Shown here: positions 1 through 12,695 of the stretch, piece by piece
How the letters are laid out: each line of letters begins with the position of its first letter
Position numbering within the stretch: position 1 is the stretch's first letter
NCBI GenBank assembly: GCA_016081115.2
Contig: CM071925.1
Coordinates: forward strand, 12,690,441-12,754,440
Direction: 5' to 3'
Source: Rehmannia glutinosa
Lineage: Eukaryota; Streptophyta; Magnoliopsida; Lamiales; Orobanchaceae
Length of the DNA: 64,000 nt
Program-made: the position numbers and the translations under genes
Notes under the pieces: generated by a model
The model's database searches: none
Told to the model about the DNA's origin: nothing
The model's input: only the letters and a program-made list of their open reading frames with translations

Positions 1-1188
1 TATAAATTCTGAAATCTTTACTCATTTTTATTCATGGATGACCTCATGGAATGATTATTTTCTTAGGTTGATAAGAAGACCAGCTATATTGTCCAACTGT
101 CAATCATATGTTTCTTTTTCTTTTTTTTTTTTTGCCCTCCATGCATGAACATCTATTGGATATTCCTTTTCTGTTTGTTGTTCTTGCCCCGTGTGTGCAT
201 ACATTATGATAATTATTTTTATTGAATCCAACATGCAAATCAATTTACTTAGTTTTGGATTTCTGTAAGCAATTTCCAAAATGTATCCCTTCCTATACTT
301 GTTTCATCATTTTCTTGTTTCATTTATCTTGTAGTTACATTAACAGTTGGAAATTTGTGAAATAAAGGTTTTGATTCTTCATATTGGCCTCTTGCGTTTT
401 TGGTAGGTTTTCATATTGGATGTTTCTTTGGTAGATTCTTTATCTCATGTTTTGAGATAGCAGCAAAGGGATGTATGGCAGATAGTTTGGGATTGTTTAA
501 TCTACCTTATATTGGGAACCAACAAGTTACTTAGATTATTTAGGCAAAACTACACATTCCATTGTAGGTGTTCAACAGAATTAGACAATTTCCTCTGCCG
601 ATGCTTTCCTTTCCTTTATTTCCTTCTGTTGTGTTTCCTGGAAAAGTAATTTCTGAACACCATTTCTTTATCGCTATTATGATGTGAAGTTCTTTTATAC
701 TAGATAGTTCTAATTAGTTATTTGCCTCTTACTTCCACTAATGCTTATTTAGATTGAGAACCTCGGTTATCATATAGGTTGAATGACATATAAAACGCTT
801 AATATCTGTGTCATCACTTCAAGTCCAGCTTACAGGTTGTATAAACTTAGTCTCAATCTTTACTAACTGGAAACAATTGAAGGTGGAATACAAGAAGTTA
901 TCATTCTCTTGTGCCTTTATCTGTTGTTGAGTTAACTTTTGTGCCTAAGATGTGTAGACGGCGCTGGTTGAGGACATACTAGTTGTTAGGTATTTGATAT
1001 TTGATCTTTAATTATCTTCCCATATTCTTTTTCATTAAATGGGGCAATAGGTATTATGTCCGGCAAAAGAAGTTGCTGACCGTGAAACTTTGCCAGCTAC
1101 TCGAGAGTGCATTTTTGATAGAACTGGGTAATGTTCTGCTATCTTCGTCCTTAAAGTAAGCTGTTGGATCTCATTGTTGTCTGAGCAG
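1..1188 (+). other. Intron sequence of the PDS5-like gene
   Basis: AT-rich, T-biased plus-strand sequence typical of plant introns, lying upstream of the first clear exon of the PDS5-like gene. A short open stretch around 1051-1128, bounded by an AG acceptor and a GGGTAA donor, could be an exon. Its possible reading frames do not join in phase with the next exon, so it is not called. The N-terminal HEAT-repeat part of the protein would lie to the left of the window. Confidence 0.5.
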
Positions 1189-4100
1189 GTAGCCGAGGAT
1201 GATATTGAAGAGTCCAATCTACAAGAGAAGGATCCCTCTTTGATTGGATCATCAAAGTCAATCATGAGTAATGGTATCAATGAGACTGGGACTGAAGAAA
1301 TTATGGCTCATGCAAATTCTTCAAAGAAGGCCGATTCTAACCATCACGTTGATGCCAAATCAATGTCCAAAACTGAGTCTGATGATTGCGGTGCTCAAAA
1401 TCCAGTGGAGTTGGAAGCTGAAGCAGGGCATTCAGAAGCTCAGCGAGTGGCAGACAACCATGAAACTCCCGGTAAAGATGTGCATATTTCTCCAACTGAA
1501 GTTAAACCTGTTGAAGCAGTCACATCTTTGGACAAAGTAGAAGACACTACTACTCAGCTTTCACCATCAGAAGCTTCTGAAAATGAAGCTGCAAATGTTG
1601 CATCTCCAACCCAAAGTGGAAGCCTTTGTGATGAGAGCCGATCTAAAAAGGATAGTCTGGCAAAGAGGGAGGAAAACTTGGTTAGAGAAGAGATAGCATC
1701 TGCTGATATTGCTTCTAAGAAGGCATCTGAAGGAAAAAATATTTCAAAAGCAAAGAAGCAGCGGCAGTCGGGGAAAAAGCGATCTGACAAGACAACTGAC
1801 AAGGATAAAGCATTGACTGAAGAAGGTGCATCCAAGAACGATGGCAGTACAAGTGATTCAGAGGCAAGATCACTGGACCAGATAGAAAAGCTGGCTGATG
1901 CTAGTAATAAGACGGAGGCTGAATCCTCAATAAGTAAGGAAGATGGGAAACAGAGAGGACGTGTGAAGCCTAAGTTTGAAAAAGATTCTCTGAAATCTTC
2001 TACAAAAGAAGTTCATGCGAAAGTAATTCAATTTTCCTCTAGAAACATTTAGACTCAGTTACTTTTCCTGATGGTTGTATTCTTTCGTTCATCTTATGTT
2101 CTTTTTTGTGTTTTATTGTGTAGGACACAGTGACTTCACCAAGGTCACCTTTAAAGTCGATGAAAGATGATGGCATACAAGAAGAAACCCCTAGAATGAG
2201 TACCAAAAGAAAGTGTACCCCAGGGACAGAGAAAGTATGCACTTTGAATTATTATCTTTTACTATCGACTTTCATGTGCAACTGAAGTTTGGGGTTCTCT
2301 TTCCCAGCATCCCTGATTATAATATCTAATGACAGATAACAGAACACATAATGGTAACTTTTAACTTGCACTTGGTTAATGCTGCCAATGGTTCACTGAG
2401 TTAGGATGGAAGTAGTATTTTCATGAATGTTAACAAGGAATATTGGCAAGTTGTCAGAACATTTGATCATCTGTTTCTTTAACCTTTCTCCTTTCCTCTG
2501 CTTTTTTATTGATCACTTACTCTGTCCTGTCTTTGTACCTAGCTTGTCGTGGTAGTTAGTAGTCACAAAATCTGGAATGATTTGTCTTTTGTGTTAAGAT
2601 TCCATTTCAGGCTGTTTTGAAATAGTTGGAAAAGTTTAATTTGGAAGATAGGATATGATGGTATTTGAAAAAATGAACTGTTTGGTGTCAACTTATGAAT
2701 ATGAATACAGCATGTGGAAATTCAAAAAATATTAATCTCACATGTGAGATCATATGACTAATTGTTGCTTTCTGTAATTTAGAGCTGAAACTAAAACTCA
2801 AATGCCCCTTGTTAGTCATTCGCTATGATGCCTCTTGTTACAATTGATTTGGACTTTCTATAACTAATCAAAATGTTTGAGGTATATTCCGGTAGAACAT
2901 ATTTTTGAGAGATTTTAAAAATTGAGACATTTGGTTTGCTGTGCCTTCCATACTTTTAAGGGCAACATAAGTAGTGGTGTATGTCACTGTCCCTTCTCAA
3001 TTATTGTGTTTTTTGTTACTCATGGTTGTTTAGTTAACCATCCCTTACACTCTGGGCTGATCCATGTTTAGTTAACCATCAATTAGTCCTTTTTTCTTTT
3101 TCTTTCTTTTCTTCTTTTACTTCTTCCCCCCCTCTCACACACACACAGTTGGCTAAGGGATCATTTCATTTTAAAACAAACTCTTGGTACACATGAGAAG
3201 CTGCATTTGCATCTAGAGAAGTTACTTCCTTGCCACATAATGTTATACGATTCAATTAATTTCTGTTTAATTTATTGTGTTTATGCCAGGCATCTGATAC
3301 TATAGAGTATGGCAAGAATTTGGTTGGTTCAAAAGTTAAAGTGTGGTGGCCGAAAGATAGGATGTAAGTGATTCTTTTACATTCCATATTTGTCCAGAAA
3401 GGTGATAATTCTTAAATGAGACTGTGTGCTGCTTCGTGTTGATGTTATTGCCAGGTTTTATGAGGGTGTAATTTCATCTTTTAATTCTGCCCACAAGAAG
3501 CATAAGGTCAGTGCAAAAGTTAGATCCTCCGTTTTGTTAGTGCTATTCGTTTTGCTTTTTAAACCCCTTGTTTGAATGCTTGCATCTATCTTAAATAGGT
3601 CGAGTATACTGATGGGGAAGTAGAAGTACTAAATCTCAAAAAAGAACGGTGGGAATTTGTTGGAGATGACTTGGTTTCAGATGGGGTAAGTAACTTGCTG
3701 ATTCTTATCAGGGTATCTTGTTCATTTTCTGTGTGGTGTCGCTCACAATTTCTGTGAATAGGATGATGATGTTGAACATTCAAGTCATGGTACCTCCTCT
3801 GAAGTGTAAGTTTTCTATCCTCGTTGTTTACTACTCTCTTCTACTTCATTTTCCTTGAGCCAAGAAGAATTTTTATACTTTTACTTAAGGTCACATCAGT
3901 CATCAGCCTGAATTTATAGCCTTTGATGATGGTAACCCTTGAACTGGCTGGCTATGTTATATGTATTGGTATTTTGAGACACTGAGGGTAAGATTGAGAT
4001 TTGCGTGTAGATCAGTGTAGAAGTACCTGTGGGATCATATGCACTTGTAGTTAAGAAGTAAGCTTATTCTTGCCAATATAACAGGTTAGCTCCTCCAGTC

Positions 4101-5026
4101 TATAGATTTGTTTGTTCCTCGCTTCACAGGCGACAGTTGCAGACAATGGATTTAAATAATAAAGAACGGTGTTAGGATGAAAATGTTGAGGCCTCTGCAA
4201 GTCCTTGACGTCTTATACATTGTGTTGTAATATGTATTACAGGGTAGTGATTTTGATTTGTCACTTTTTCCTCTCCACTTATTGTTGAAGAGAATAACAA
4301 GGCAGACAACTTTTGTTATTGGTTTTGCTAATAAAGTAATAATATGCTTTTCTTTGGCCAGGCAAAGGAAGAAGAAAGGGAATGCGAAGTCTGAAACATC
4401 AAGCAAGAAGTCTGAAACATCAAGCAAGCGTCAAAAGATGGACAGTGCACCAAAAAGGTTTGTTTTATTATGATCGATCCCGTTTACATCATTTTACAGA
4501 GATGAGGGTGAATTAAGAATGACCAATAGTTCGTCTCATCCCTCCAGTAAACTGAAAGATAGTGCAACAAAATCTGGTGGCAAATTGAAGGATGATGGCA
4601 AGCCAGAGTCAGAGGCCAAAGATAACAACTCAAAGCCCAGTAAAAAATCTGTAGACGATGCCACTAAGTCTAGAGATAATTCTCAGAAACTTGGGGGCAA
4701 AAGTCAAGGTGATTCTGCGAAAGCATCTGGTAGATCAAAAGATGATGCTGCAAAAACTCCAAGCCACTCAAAACAAGACAGCCAAAAAAGTGCCCAGTCT
4801 AAAGGTAAAACCCCACAAAGTGGCAAAACCCCTCAAAGTGGCAAAACCCTCAGTGCTGGTGGTTCCAGAATGACGAAAACTAGTTCATCAAAAGTGAAAG
4901 AATCTGATCGGAAGAAGGAAAAACTGGCGGACTTGATAAAATCATCAGAAACGGCCAAGGGAAACCCACAGATACTGCAAAGTCACGAAAAGTGGGTCTA
5001 AGAGTGGAAAGAAGCGAAGGAGATGA
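1189..5026 (+). CDS. PDS5: PDS5-like sister chromatid cohesion cofactor with Tudor domain (3' part of gene)
   Basis: PDS5 proteins bind the cohesin ring in the nucleus and regulate its loading, acetylation and release; plant copies carry a Tudor-like domain. Exons in consistent phase are 1189-2022, 2124-2234, 3290-3363, 3455-3506, 3599-3685, 3762-3805, 4362-4457 and 4518-5026, all with GT-AG borders. The Tudor domain spans exons 3-5: it starts LVGSKVKVWWPKDRMFYEG, continues through HKKHKVEYTDGEVEVLNL and ends near KKERWEF. Around it lie acidic, Ser/Lys-rich low-complexity segments, as is usual for the C-terminal half of plant PDS5. The N-terminal HEAT repeats are outside the window. The last exon reads in frame to a stop at 4999-5001, but the conserved basic Lys/Arg-rich end is in other frames, ending with TGA at 5024-5026. 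Two single-A losses, in the A-runs near 4962 and 4988, would explain this. The family call is firm; which PDS5 paralogue is unclear. Confidence 0.88.
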
Positions 5027-5453
5027 ATAATAAGCTGCATTGGGTTGTGCAGCTTTATCATGTCTTCTATTTACTTTAGACTTTTCCTGCTGTTTCTTTA
5101 GGGTTGGATGTTGATTTAGGTACCTGATGTCGAGTTGTGTACGGATGTTAACTGTCTTAACATTTAATATTTGTCTGTAGTTCGTGGTGGATTATGTTGA
5201 TGCTAGGGTTTCAGTTTGTATTGTGTTTTAAGTCTGGATAGATGGAGTTATGGCGTTAGTAATTTATTCTGTCTCGTAGTCACTCATACATTATTAAGAT
5301 TTAAGACAAACGTGTAGCGCTTTCAGCCTTTTTCAGGTTCATTTCATCATAAAGCCACACTAACCTTATTGTCAAATTTTCTGTTGTACTGCAACCACAC
5401 TTGGTGTTGATTTATTATAGTAGAAGCTAAAGTAGTCCATAATCAAATATTGG
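5027..5453 (+). other. 3' UTR and downstream region of the PDS5-like gene
   Basis: T-rich sequence directly after the basic C-terminal exon, without long open frames, as expected for a plant 3' UTR. AATAAA-like words are weak, so the polyadenylation site cannot be placed. Confidence 0.5.
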
Positions 5454-5736
5454 TAGTGTTTGCAAATAGAAATTTAAAAGCTGGAAAAAAAAAGTTGAAG
5501 TGTTTGGGAAAAAGTAATTTCCGATATAGCTTTTGGATAGAAAATACAAAGAATAAATACGTGAATGGTATGGGTTGTTTAGGAAGAGAGATGACAATTT
5601 TGGATTATGATAAAAATTTGAAGATAAAAATGTCAAAAAATAAACATCATATTTTTTTTTTCAAATCAGAAGCACTTTTAGCTTTCCATTAAATAAAATA
5701 GAAGCAAAAAACAAAAGTAGGCATTTACAAACACTA
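5454..5736. mobile_element. hAT-like MITE (about 280 bp)
   Basis: The left end TAGTGTTTGCAAAT and the reverse complement of the right end, TAGTGTTTGTAAATGCC, form an imperfect terminal inverted repeat. This start resembles small plant hAT-type MITEs. The interior is AT-rich and non-coding. A clean 8-bp target duplication is not visible, so boundaries and superfamily are tentative. Confidence 0.45.
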
Positions 5737-5847
5737 AAAAGTAATTTTCTAGGTAAAAGCTAAGAATCATTTTTGTTCTTTTATTTTTGAAAACACTGAA
5801 AGGGATGGTTTATTGCTAGAGAACAATAACGAGAATATTTCCTTGGA

Positions 5848-5880
5848 CTAGTAAGATGCACGTGCGTCGCACGTGATCCA
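5848..5880 (-). mobile_element. Helitron 3' terminus (minus strand)
   Basis: Read on the minus strand, this is a hairpin CACGTGCGACGCACGTG followed by a short spacer and CTAG, with T as the next base. That is the standard Helitron 3' end (subterminal hairpin, CTRR, insertion between A and T). The element would extend to the right, but no matching 5' TC end was found before the LINE. The 5881-6667 stretch is AT-rich, with no recognisable gene. Confidence 0.6.
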
Positions 5881-6667
5881 TCTCTTTACATGAAAATCCA
5901 TATTGTTTTACATGAAAGTGAACCATCATCATTCTATTTGAGAGTACTATTGGTGCATTCTTTTCAACCAAGAAGTTAATGTACATTTTTTTTTCGAATT
6001 AAAATTTAAAAATAAACCAGAAATAGGAATACCAATTGAAATTGACATTAAAAAAAGGTATGTTTACAAGAATATAAGTCGATCTATTACAAAAAATATT
6101 TATACATTTCATATTGCTAGGGAACCCTATTGGAGATCTTACTTTGTCATAAACGTGTGCTGGTTAGATATTGAGAAAAATCGTCAATCTATCAACATTA
6201 GAGAAAATCAAAAGAAGCAAATGAGCAAGAGAAAAGAAAAAAAGCAATAATAAAACTATAATTTGAAGATCATAAATGAAATATCAATTGTGTATGGGCA
6301 TTAGCAAAATAAATTTGTTTGTGGCCATAAACTTTTTAATTGAAATAATCTACTTGTCATGAAGTAGGATAAACAACTATAAAAAAAATGCTTTCAGAGA
6401 ATTTAAAATAATTAAAATACATATAATATATCAAAAGGTATATAACATATAAAATATATCAGATTAAATAGACAAATGCCGCGTGTTTTGTATATCAAAA
6501 CCATGTAACAATTTTTATGGACTAAGTGGATATAATTAGTGATTTATCCAATTTTTTTTTTGAGGAAAAATTAGTGACTTATCCATTAAAAAAATGATGC
6601 ATTCCGTGAGTGGTCAGCATTTACTTACAATATTAATGTTAAACGGTAATTTGAAATTCAAACCCCA

Positions 6668-6681
6668 GCAGCCCAAATTAA
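6668..6681. repeat. Target-site duplication of the LINE, left copy
   Basis: GCAGCCCAAATTAA, identical to 12644-12657 on the other side of the element. Confidence 0.93.
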
Positions 6682-6720
6682 CTTTTTTTTTTTTTTTTTA
6701 GAATGAAAATATGCTATTGA

Positions 6721-9700
6721 TTAAGAAGAATTGGAGGCTTCCGCCATTACAATGTTCTCTAAATGACAAGGAGTATCTCCAACGACCGACTCAAACCTAT
6801 CCAGGGAAAAGGCCATCCGAGCCAAATGATGGGCTAACGAATTTCCTTTTCGCTTGACAAAACTTGACTCAAAACTATCAAAGAAAACAGAAATGTCAAT
6901 AATATCACGAATAATATTCCCAAAATACGAAAGGTCATCCGCCCGATGCGAAAGTCTATGGAAAACCGCCATGCTGTCCGTTTCCGTCACCACTCTTCGC
7001 AATCCCAGGTTTTTTGCTAATATTAATCCATCGCGACACGCCATTGACTCTGCCACATCCACATCGTATTCTACCTGGATCAATCGATATTGCGTCTTCA
7101 CCACCGTACCCCTATGATCTCGAATGACAATGCCCAGCCCTGTTCCACCTCCTTGGATTATAGATGCATCTGTATTGATTTTATATACTCCACACGACGA
7201 AGGCTTCCAAACTTCCTGAAACGTTTTCCCGGACCGTAACCCCAGGCTAATTTTCGCATTTTTGAACTCCAGCAAGCATTGGTTTGCCATATTTATACAC
7301 CAACTATGTTCCAACCTTTTCCCTTGATGATTCAACATGTTTCTCGCGTACCAAGCTACCCACAAAGTTAATGCAAACAGCTCCTGTGATTCCTTGTCCT
7401 CCATCTTCGAAGCCTTTTGTATCCAGTCCCCAATTGATCCTTGAGTATCGTCACCATCCAACCTCAGTCGCAGCGGGAAGATAGCCCACAAGAAACGCAC
7501 CCAAGGACAATCCCTAAGAGCATGTGACATGTCTTCAACTCCAGCCCCACATCTCGAACAATACGGATCTATCTGTACACCCCTCGAGATGAGCTCTTTT
7601 TTTGCCGGCACAATACCCTGCACACACCGCCACAAAAAGACTTGAACTTTAGGGGGTACATCAAGTTTCCAAATCCACTTCCACAGACTCGTGGTGGCTC
7701 CCGAAGATGACGGCAACCTCGAAGTTTCTTCCTTTGCCGCTTTTGCGATCTTATAACCCGATTTAACCCTATAAATTCCATCTTTTGTGTGGTGCCAAAC
7801 CAATCTATCCGGCTTGCGTGATTGCCGAAGTGGGATCGCCTTTATCAAACAAGCTTCATGTGGTAAAAACAGAGCATCTACAATGTCAGTATTCCAAGAG
7901 TTTGATTCCTCGTGAAGAAGTGCTGCAACTTTCTCATCTTCAGGCCATTCAACATTCATATGTGGTGTACGGAAATTTGGTACATCCGGAATCCATGGGT
8001 CCTTCCAAATTTTAACATGTTCTCCATTACCAATATTCCAACGTATTCCCCTACGAAGAATTTCCCTTCCGGCAATAATGCTTCTCCAGCCATATGAGGG
8101 ATTATAACACTTATTTACGTCTAGGAAATTAGACGTAGGGTAATACCGCGCCTTAAGGATCCGCGCTAGCATCGAATTTTCATCATTAATAAGTCTCCAA
8201 CCTTGCTTGGCAAGCATGGCCTCGTTGAAACATTGGAAATAACGGAAACCCAATCCGCCCTCAGATTTCGCCCGACACAATCGATCCCAAGAAATCCAAT
8301 TTATTCGCCTTTCCGATTCTTTTTTCCCCCACCAAAAATTACCAACAAGCGAGGCGAGTTGTTGGCAAATTTCTCGTGGTATCAAAAAGTAACTCATAAT
8401 GTAAGCCGGGATAGATTGAGCGATTGCCTTAATAAGAATTGATTTTCCAGCCATTGATAGCATATTACTTTTCCACGTTTTCATTTTCTTCCGCACACGG
8501 TCGACAATGCTTTGAAAAATTTCCTTTTTTGATCGCCCAACCACAGTTGGCAACCCCAAATAAATTGCATGTTTGTCCACCTCAGTTACACCCATTCTTG
8601 TAGCAAGCCTCGTCCGTTTGTCAGCCTGGGTTCCTTTACTAAAGGAAATTGCGGATTTTTCCAAATTAATGCATTGCCCCGAAGCCCCCTCGTAGCTTTT
8701 AATGATTTCAGCTATTGTGTCCACCTCACCTTTCGTGGCACGTCCGAAAATAATGCTATCATCTGCGAAGAATAAGTGCAAAACTTTCGGTGCCCGGCGG
8801 CAAATCCGTATGCCGTGTAAATGTCCACTAGAGGTCGCCCTTCTAATTAAGCCGGAGAAAGCTTCTGCACACATCAAAAATAGATAAGGCGAAAGAGGGT
8901 CTCCGACAGCGATGGACAAAAAGAATTACAGGGAACACCATTAATCAAGACAGAGAAAGACACCGAGCTCACGCAATTCATAATAACATCCACAAACGAC
9001 TGACAAATACCCAATTTTAACATGGAATTCTTAAGAAATTTCCATTCAACCCGATCATATGCCTTACTCATGTCGAGTTTTAGCGCAAAGGATCCTTTAT
9101 TTTTTGCCGTGTTATGTTTCATATGGTGAAAGACTTCAAAAGCGGCTAGAGCATTATCAGTGATTAATCGACCCGGGACAAAGGCCGACTGTGTATGGTG
9201 AATGATGAAGAGGAGAATGTTTTTTAGTCTATTTGCAATGGTTTTTGAAATTATTTTGTAAATCACATTGCATAGACTAATAGGTCGAAAATCTGTCACG
9301 CTCGAAGGTTTTTTCTTTTTAGGAATAAGGACGATAAAAGTGTGGTTAATAGTAGTCGGGCTCATATTACCATTAAGAACATTGAGAACAATAGACACGA
9401 CATCGGAATGAACAATAGACCAAAATTTTTGGAAGAAAATAGCAGGCATACCGTCGGGTCCAGGCAATTTTGTAGGATGCATCTGGGCCAAGGCCGCCGT
9501 AATTTCTTCCTTCGACCATGGTTGGCTAAGAGTCTCGTTCATTTCCCTCGTTGTTCGATGTTCAAGTGCATCTAGAGCCCTGTTCATATCCAAACTAGGT
9601 GACGCTTTGAATAATCCCCTGAAGTAATCCTCGAACGTTCTCGCTATCCATTCCTCGTCATCTATCCACTGTCCATTCGAGCCCATAATGTTTTGGATGT

Positions 9701-10832
9701 TATTGCGTTGCTTCCTTCCTGTCGTCGTCTTGTGAAAGAAGCTTGTATTTTTATCCCCATCTCTCATCCAATTAGTGCGAGAACGTTGCTTCCACATGAG
9801 GTCTTGTTTTTGGTAAAGGGCCGCTAATTTATTTTCCAGCTGCTTTCTTTCTATTCCACACGTCTGTTGGGGCTGATCCTTAACAAGTTGGCCTTCACAC
9901 ATACGAATTTGGTGCTCAATATTTCTGAAATGCGTTTGTTCCCACTCTCGCAAACTCTCGCCACATTCTTGAATTTTTTGGTGCAGTGAACAGATGTTAC
10001 TTGCGCCCGGGCTGCGATTCTAGCTTTTAGTAATTACTTTTTTACAGCTCTCGTCCAACAACCACATCATCTCAAATCGGTAAAGCTTTCTTCGTTTCTT
10101 TTTTCCTTTTCGACCTCCAGCAAGTTCCTTCCAATTTATAAATATTGGACAATGATCTGAAGCCACCCGAGGGAGATGTTGGACTTAATATGTCGGATAC
10201 CAGTCCACCCATTCCGCATTTCCTAAAAAACGGTCCAGACGCTCTTGTATGTTACCATCACCTTCCTGGCCATTTGTCCACGTAAATGAATATCCATTGT
10301 ACCCCAAGTCCTGTAAACAAGCTTCTTGGATCGCCTCATGAAAACCCGCCATCAGACTGTTGTGTTTCATCCTTCCTCCAACTTTTTTGAAACTATATAA
10401 TATTTCGTTAAAATCCCCACAACAGAGCCATCCGCTAGGTTGGGTTTTGATGAGATCACGCAATAACTCCCATGTGAGTACTTTGTGTTGGTCCTCAGGC
10501 CACCCATATACGCTGGTAAGTCTCCATTCTTTAACACCGTGCACGATCAGGCCGTCGATGTGGTGAGCTGAGGCAAAAAGTATACGACATTCCGCCTTGT
10601 TTTTCCATAATAGACACAGTCCTCCACGGCGACTGCCATTCGATCTGTCACAATCAACGACATGTGCTCCTTCAAAATCTAGATCCTTTATTATTTCCGT
10701 CATCTCCTCTGACATCAATTTTGTTTCCATGAGAAAACAAAATTCGGGATCTTTTGTTCTGATTAGACGTTTAAGCACCCTAACTGTCGGCTGGTTCCCA
10801 AGCCCCCGACAGTTCCAACTTAAACAACTCAT
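6721..10832 (-). pseudogene. LINE ORF2: endonuclease - reverse transcriptase - RNase H, disrupted
   Basis: Encodes the enzymes for target-primed reverse transcription. The AP-like endonuclease starts at 10832 with MSCLSWNCRGLGN and keeps METKL and GDFNEI. Its frame stops at 10185. The reverse transcriptase resumes at about 9953 with DFRPISLCNVIYK, SAFVPGRLITDNA and the catalytic LDMSKAYDRVEW. A frame break near 8905 lies in the conserved stretch before GDPLSPYLF. The last frame (8919-6721) has the catalytic FADDS, a Cys/His zinc-binding domain (CSRCGAGVEDMSHALRDC) and a plant RNase H domain with DAS, AES and TDS acidic residues. At least two breaks interrupt the product. The start ATG overlaps the ORF1 stop as ATGA. 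Confidence 0.9.
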
Positions 10833-12306
10833 TGGTCCCGGCGGGGTTGCTTCGGGGCAACCTCCGCCATTATCACGAAAGTAGACGGTACATCAAATAG
10901 GCTGAACTCTTTGGGTTTCTTCGCGTTTGAGGACTCACGTTCATTTTCCGGGTTTGCAACATCGCTCAAGTTTTGTTTTTGGGGTGGTTGGGCTGGTTCG
11001 TTTTGGGTTGGAATATTGGTGGGTTGTTTGGTTCTGGGCTTATATTTCCTCTTAGGGTTTGGAGTGGGCTGAGATTTAGTGGATGACGGCTCTGATAAGG
11101 CTAGAGGATTGGATTGGACTGGTGGTTGTGAAGGGAGTGACATAGGATTTTTTGGGGAGGATGAAAGCGAATATGTGCCTTCATTTTGCATGGATTGAAC
11201 TGGTGCTGGTGCATGCAGACGGATAGAAGGATTGGGGGATGGGTTATGTAGGGATGGTGCATGGGCTACTGTTTTGTCTTGGGTGTTAAGGATGTCAGTG
11301 GGTTTTGGTGTGCTCGTGCGGTTCGGATGTTCAGGGCGGGGTGTAGGGATTATGGAGAGAGATTTGAATGATTGGCTTAAATGACTATTTGTTGGGGAAT
11401 TTGGGTCTTTGCTTGTGGCCTCCTGTTCGATTCCATCATTGGAAATAGGATGGGGTTTGGCCTGTATTGGAGGGCTTTGTAGTAGGCTGGGTGTTGTTGA
11501 TTTGGAGGGTTGGTTTATGTGTAGGTTAGTGTTTTGGGCGAACAGGTTTCAGGATGCAGCTGATCGGGAGGGTTTCGTCGGATCATGTTGGGAGGTTGGC
11601 CTTTTGAGAGGGGATGCTTTTAGCCAGGGTCCGTAGTTCATCTCTTCAATGTTTTGGCATTCATTTCTATCGTAGTTATCGCAATTCCGAAAGAAATGAC
11701 CTATCAGACCACAACAAAAGCAATTGGTGGGTAATGATTCGTATTTGAGCGGGAGAAGGATTTGGTTACCGTTGATTTTTACAGTGAGGGTTCGAATAAG
11801 GGGCTTGGTTATCTCAATGTTGATTTTGAACCGAAGAAATTTCCCAAACAAACCTTCCGTCGATTGATCCAAAATTTCAAGAGTGTCGATCTGGTTTGCT
11901 AAGATTTCAGCTGTGCGATTATTCATGCATGCCACAGGAACGTCGTAAACCCTAATCCAGAAAGAGCTTTTCGTGATCTGAATTGTTGATGGTTGTTCAT
12001 CCCCGTTTAATTGTCTGATCGCAAACAGTCCCCCGTCGTAGTGCCATGGTTGATTCGGAGGACCAATCCCTATCCTCCTTATCCTCGAATCGAAACAAAC
12101 TAAATCTTTGCCCCACTCTTTTGTCAACCGTTCTTTGCCCTCCACGATTTTTTCATTACCTCTATGAGATAGTGCGCTTTCCACGATTTATCCGTCATGA
12201 GTTTTCCAACCAGACAGAAGTCCTCGTTGGCCTTAATCACTGTATTCCCATCTGTGATGCCATCTAAATCAATGACCGTGCCTTCCTTCTCGGTCAATTC
12301 CTCCAT
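10829..12306 (-). pseudogene. LINE ORF1: DUF4283-type RNA-binding protein with CCHC zinc knuckle, disrupted
   Basis: The presumed start is the Met at 12306 (MEELTEKEGTVIDLDG). The first frame stops near 12124, while the DUF4283-like part continues in another frame (12184-11549). That part ends in a CX2CX4HX4C knuckle, CFCCGLIGHFFRNC. A Pro/Ser/Lys-rich tail follows in a further open frame (11191-10829) and ends at a TGA overlapping the ORF2 start. Proteins of this type bind element RNA and accompany it to the nucleus. It needs at least one, probably two, frame corrections. The family call is good; the exact start is inferred from position. Confidence 0.8.
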
Positions 12307-12643
12307 TTACTGTGAGGGAATTATTCAACGCAATCTAGGTTGGATATTGCAGAACTTGTCGATGAAACCTGCACAACCAAACAAAAGGAAAACAAAAAGA
12401 CCCTAGAGCAACCACAATAAATTCAGAAAAAAACGGGTAACCCTGATTCAAATGCAAACCCTAGAAAAAACCTAAAACCCTAACAGCCTACCCAGACAGA
12501 AAAACTAGACATAGAGAGGAAACAGAAGAGAAAAAGAAAAAAAAACGCAGCAGACAGAGAGAAAGATGGGGAAAGCCGAACGAAACTGGGGAGAGGCCTC
12601 CGATCGGAGGGCGACGCACGACTCCTAACGAGAGGAGAACTCT

Positions 12644-12657
12644 GCAGCCCAAATTAA
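12644..12657. repeat. Target-site duplication of the LINE, right copy
   Basis: GCAGCCCAAATTAA, a perfect match to 6668-6681. It marks the 5' end of the minus-strand LINE. Confidence 0.93.
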
Positions 12658-12695
12658 TTGATGCGGCATGGTCCAAGTTAATGAGGAGGAAAATG

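Larger units (their letters stand above)
6682..12643 (-). mobile_element. Full-length L1-type LINE retrotransposon
   Basis: A 5.96-kb minus-strand element flanked by a perfect 14-bp duplication. It ends in a poly(A) tail, seen as a run of T at about 6683-6700. Its order is 5' UTR, ORF1 (nucleic-acid binding, zinc knuckle), then ORF2 (endonuclease, reverse transcriptase, zinc-binding domain, RNase H), which is the plant L1 plan. Both ORFs carry frameshifts or stops, so this copy is probably not autonomous. The intact duplication and tail suggest a fairly recent insertion that was full length when it landed. Confidence 0.92.

Noticed and set aside
1051..1128. Possible upstream PDS5 exon
   Set aside because: None of its open frames joins in phase to the exon at 1189, so it was left as intron.
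1271..1835. Alternative frames overlapping the long PDS5 exon
   Set aside because: The plus-strand frame in phase with the downstream Tudor exons explains the stretch; the others lack splice continuity.
6854..9575. Plus-strand open frames across the LINE
   Set aside because: They are antisense shadows of the reverse transcriptase and RNase H coding sequence, which has clear motifs on the minus strand.
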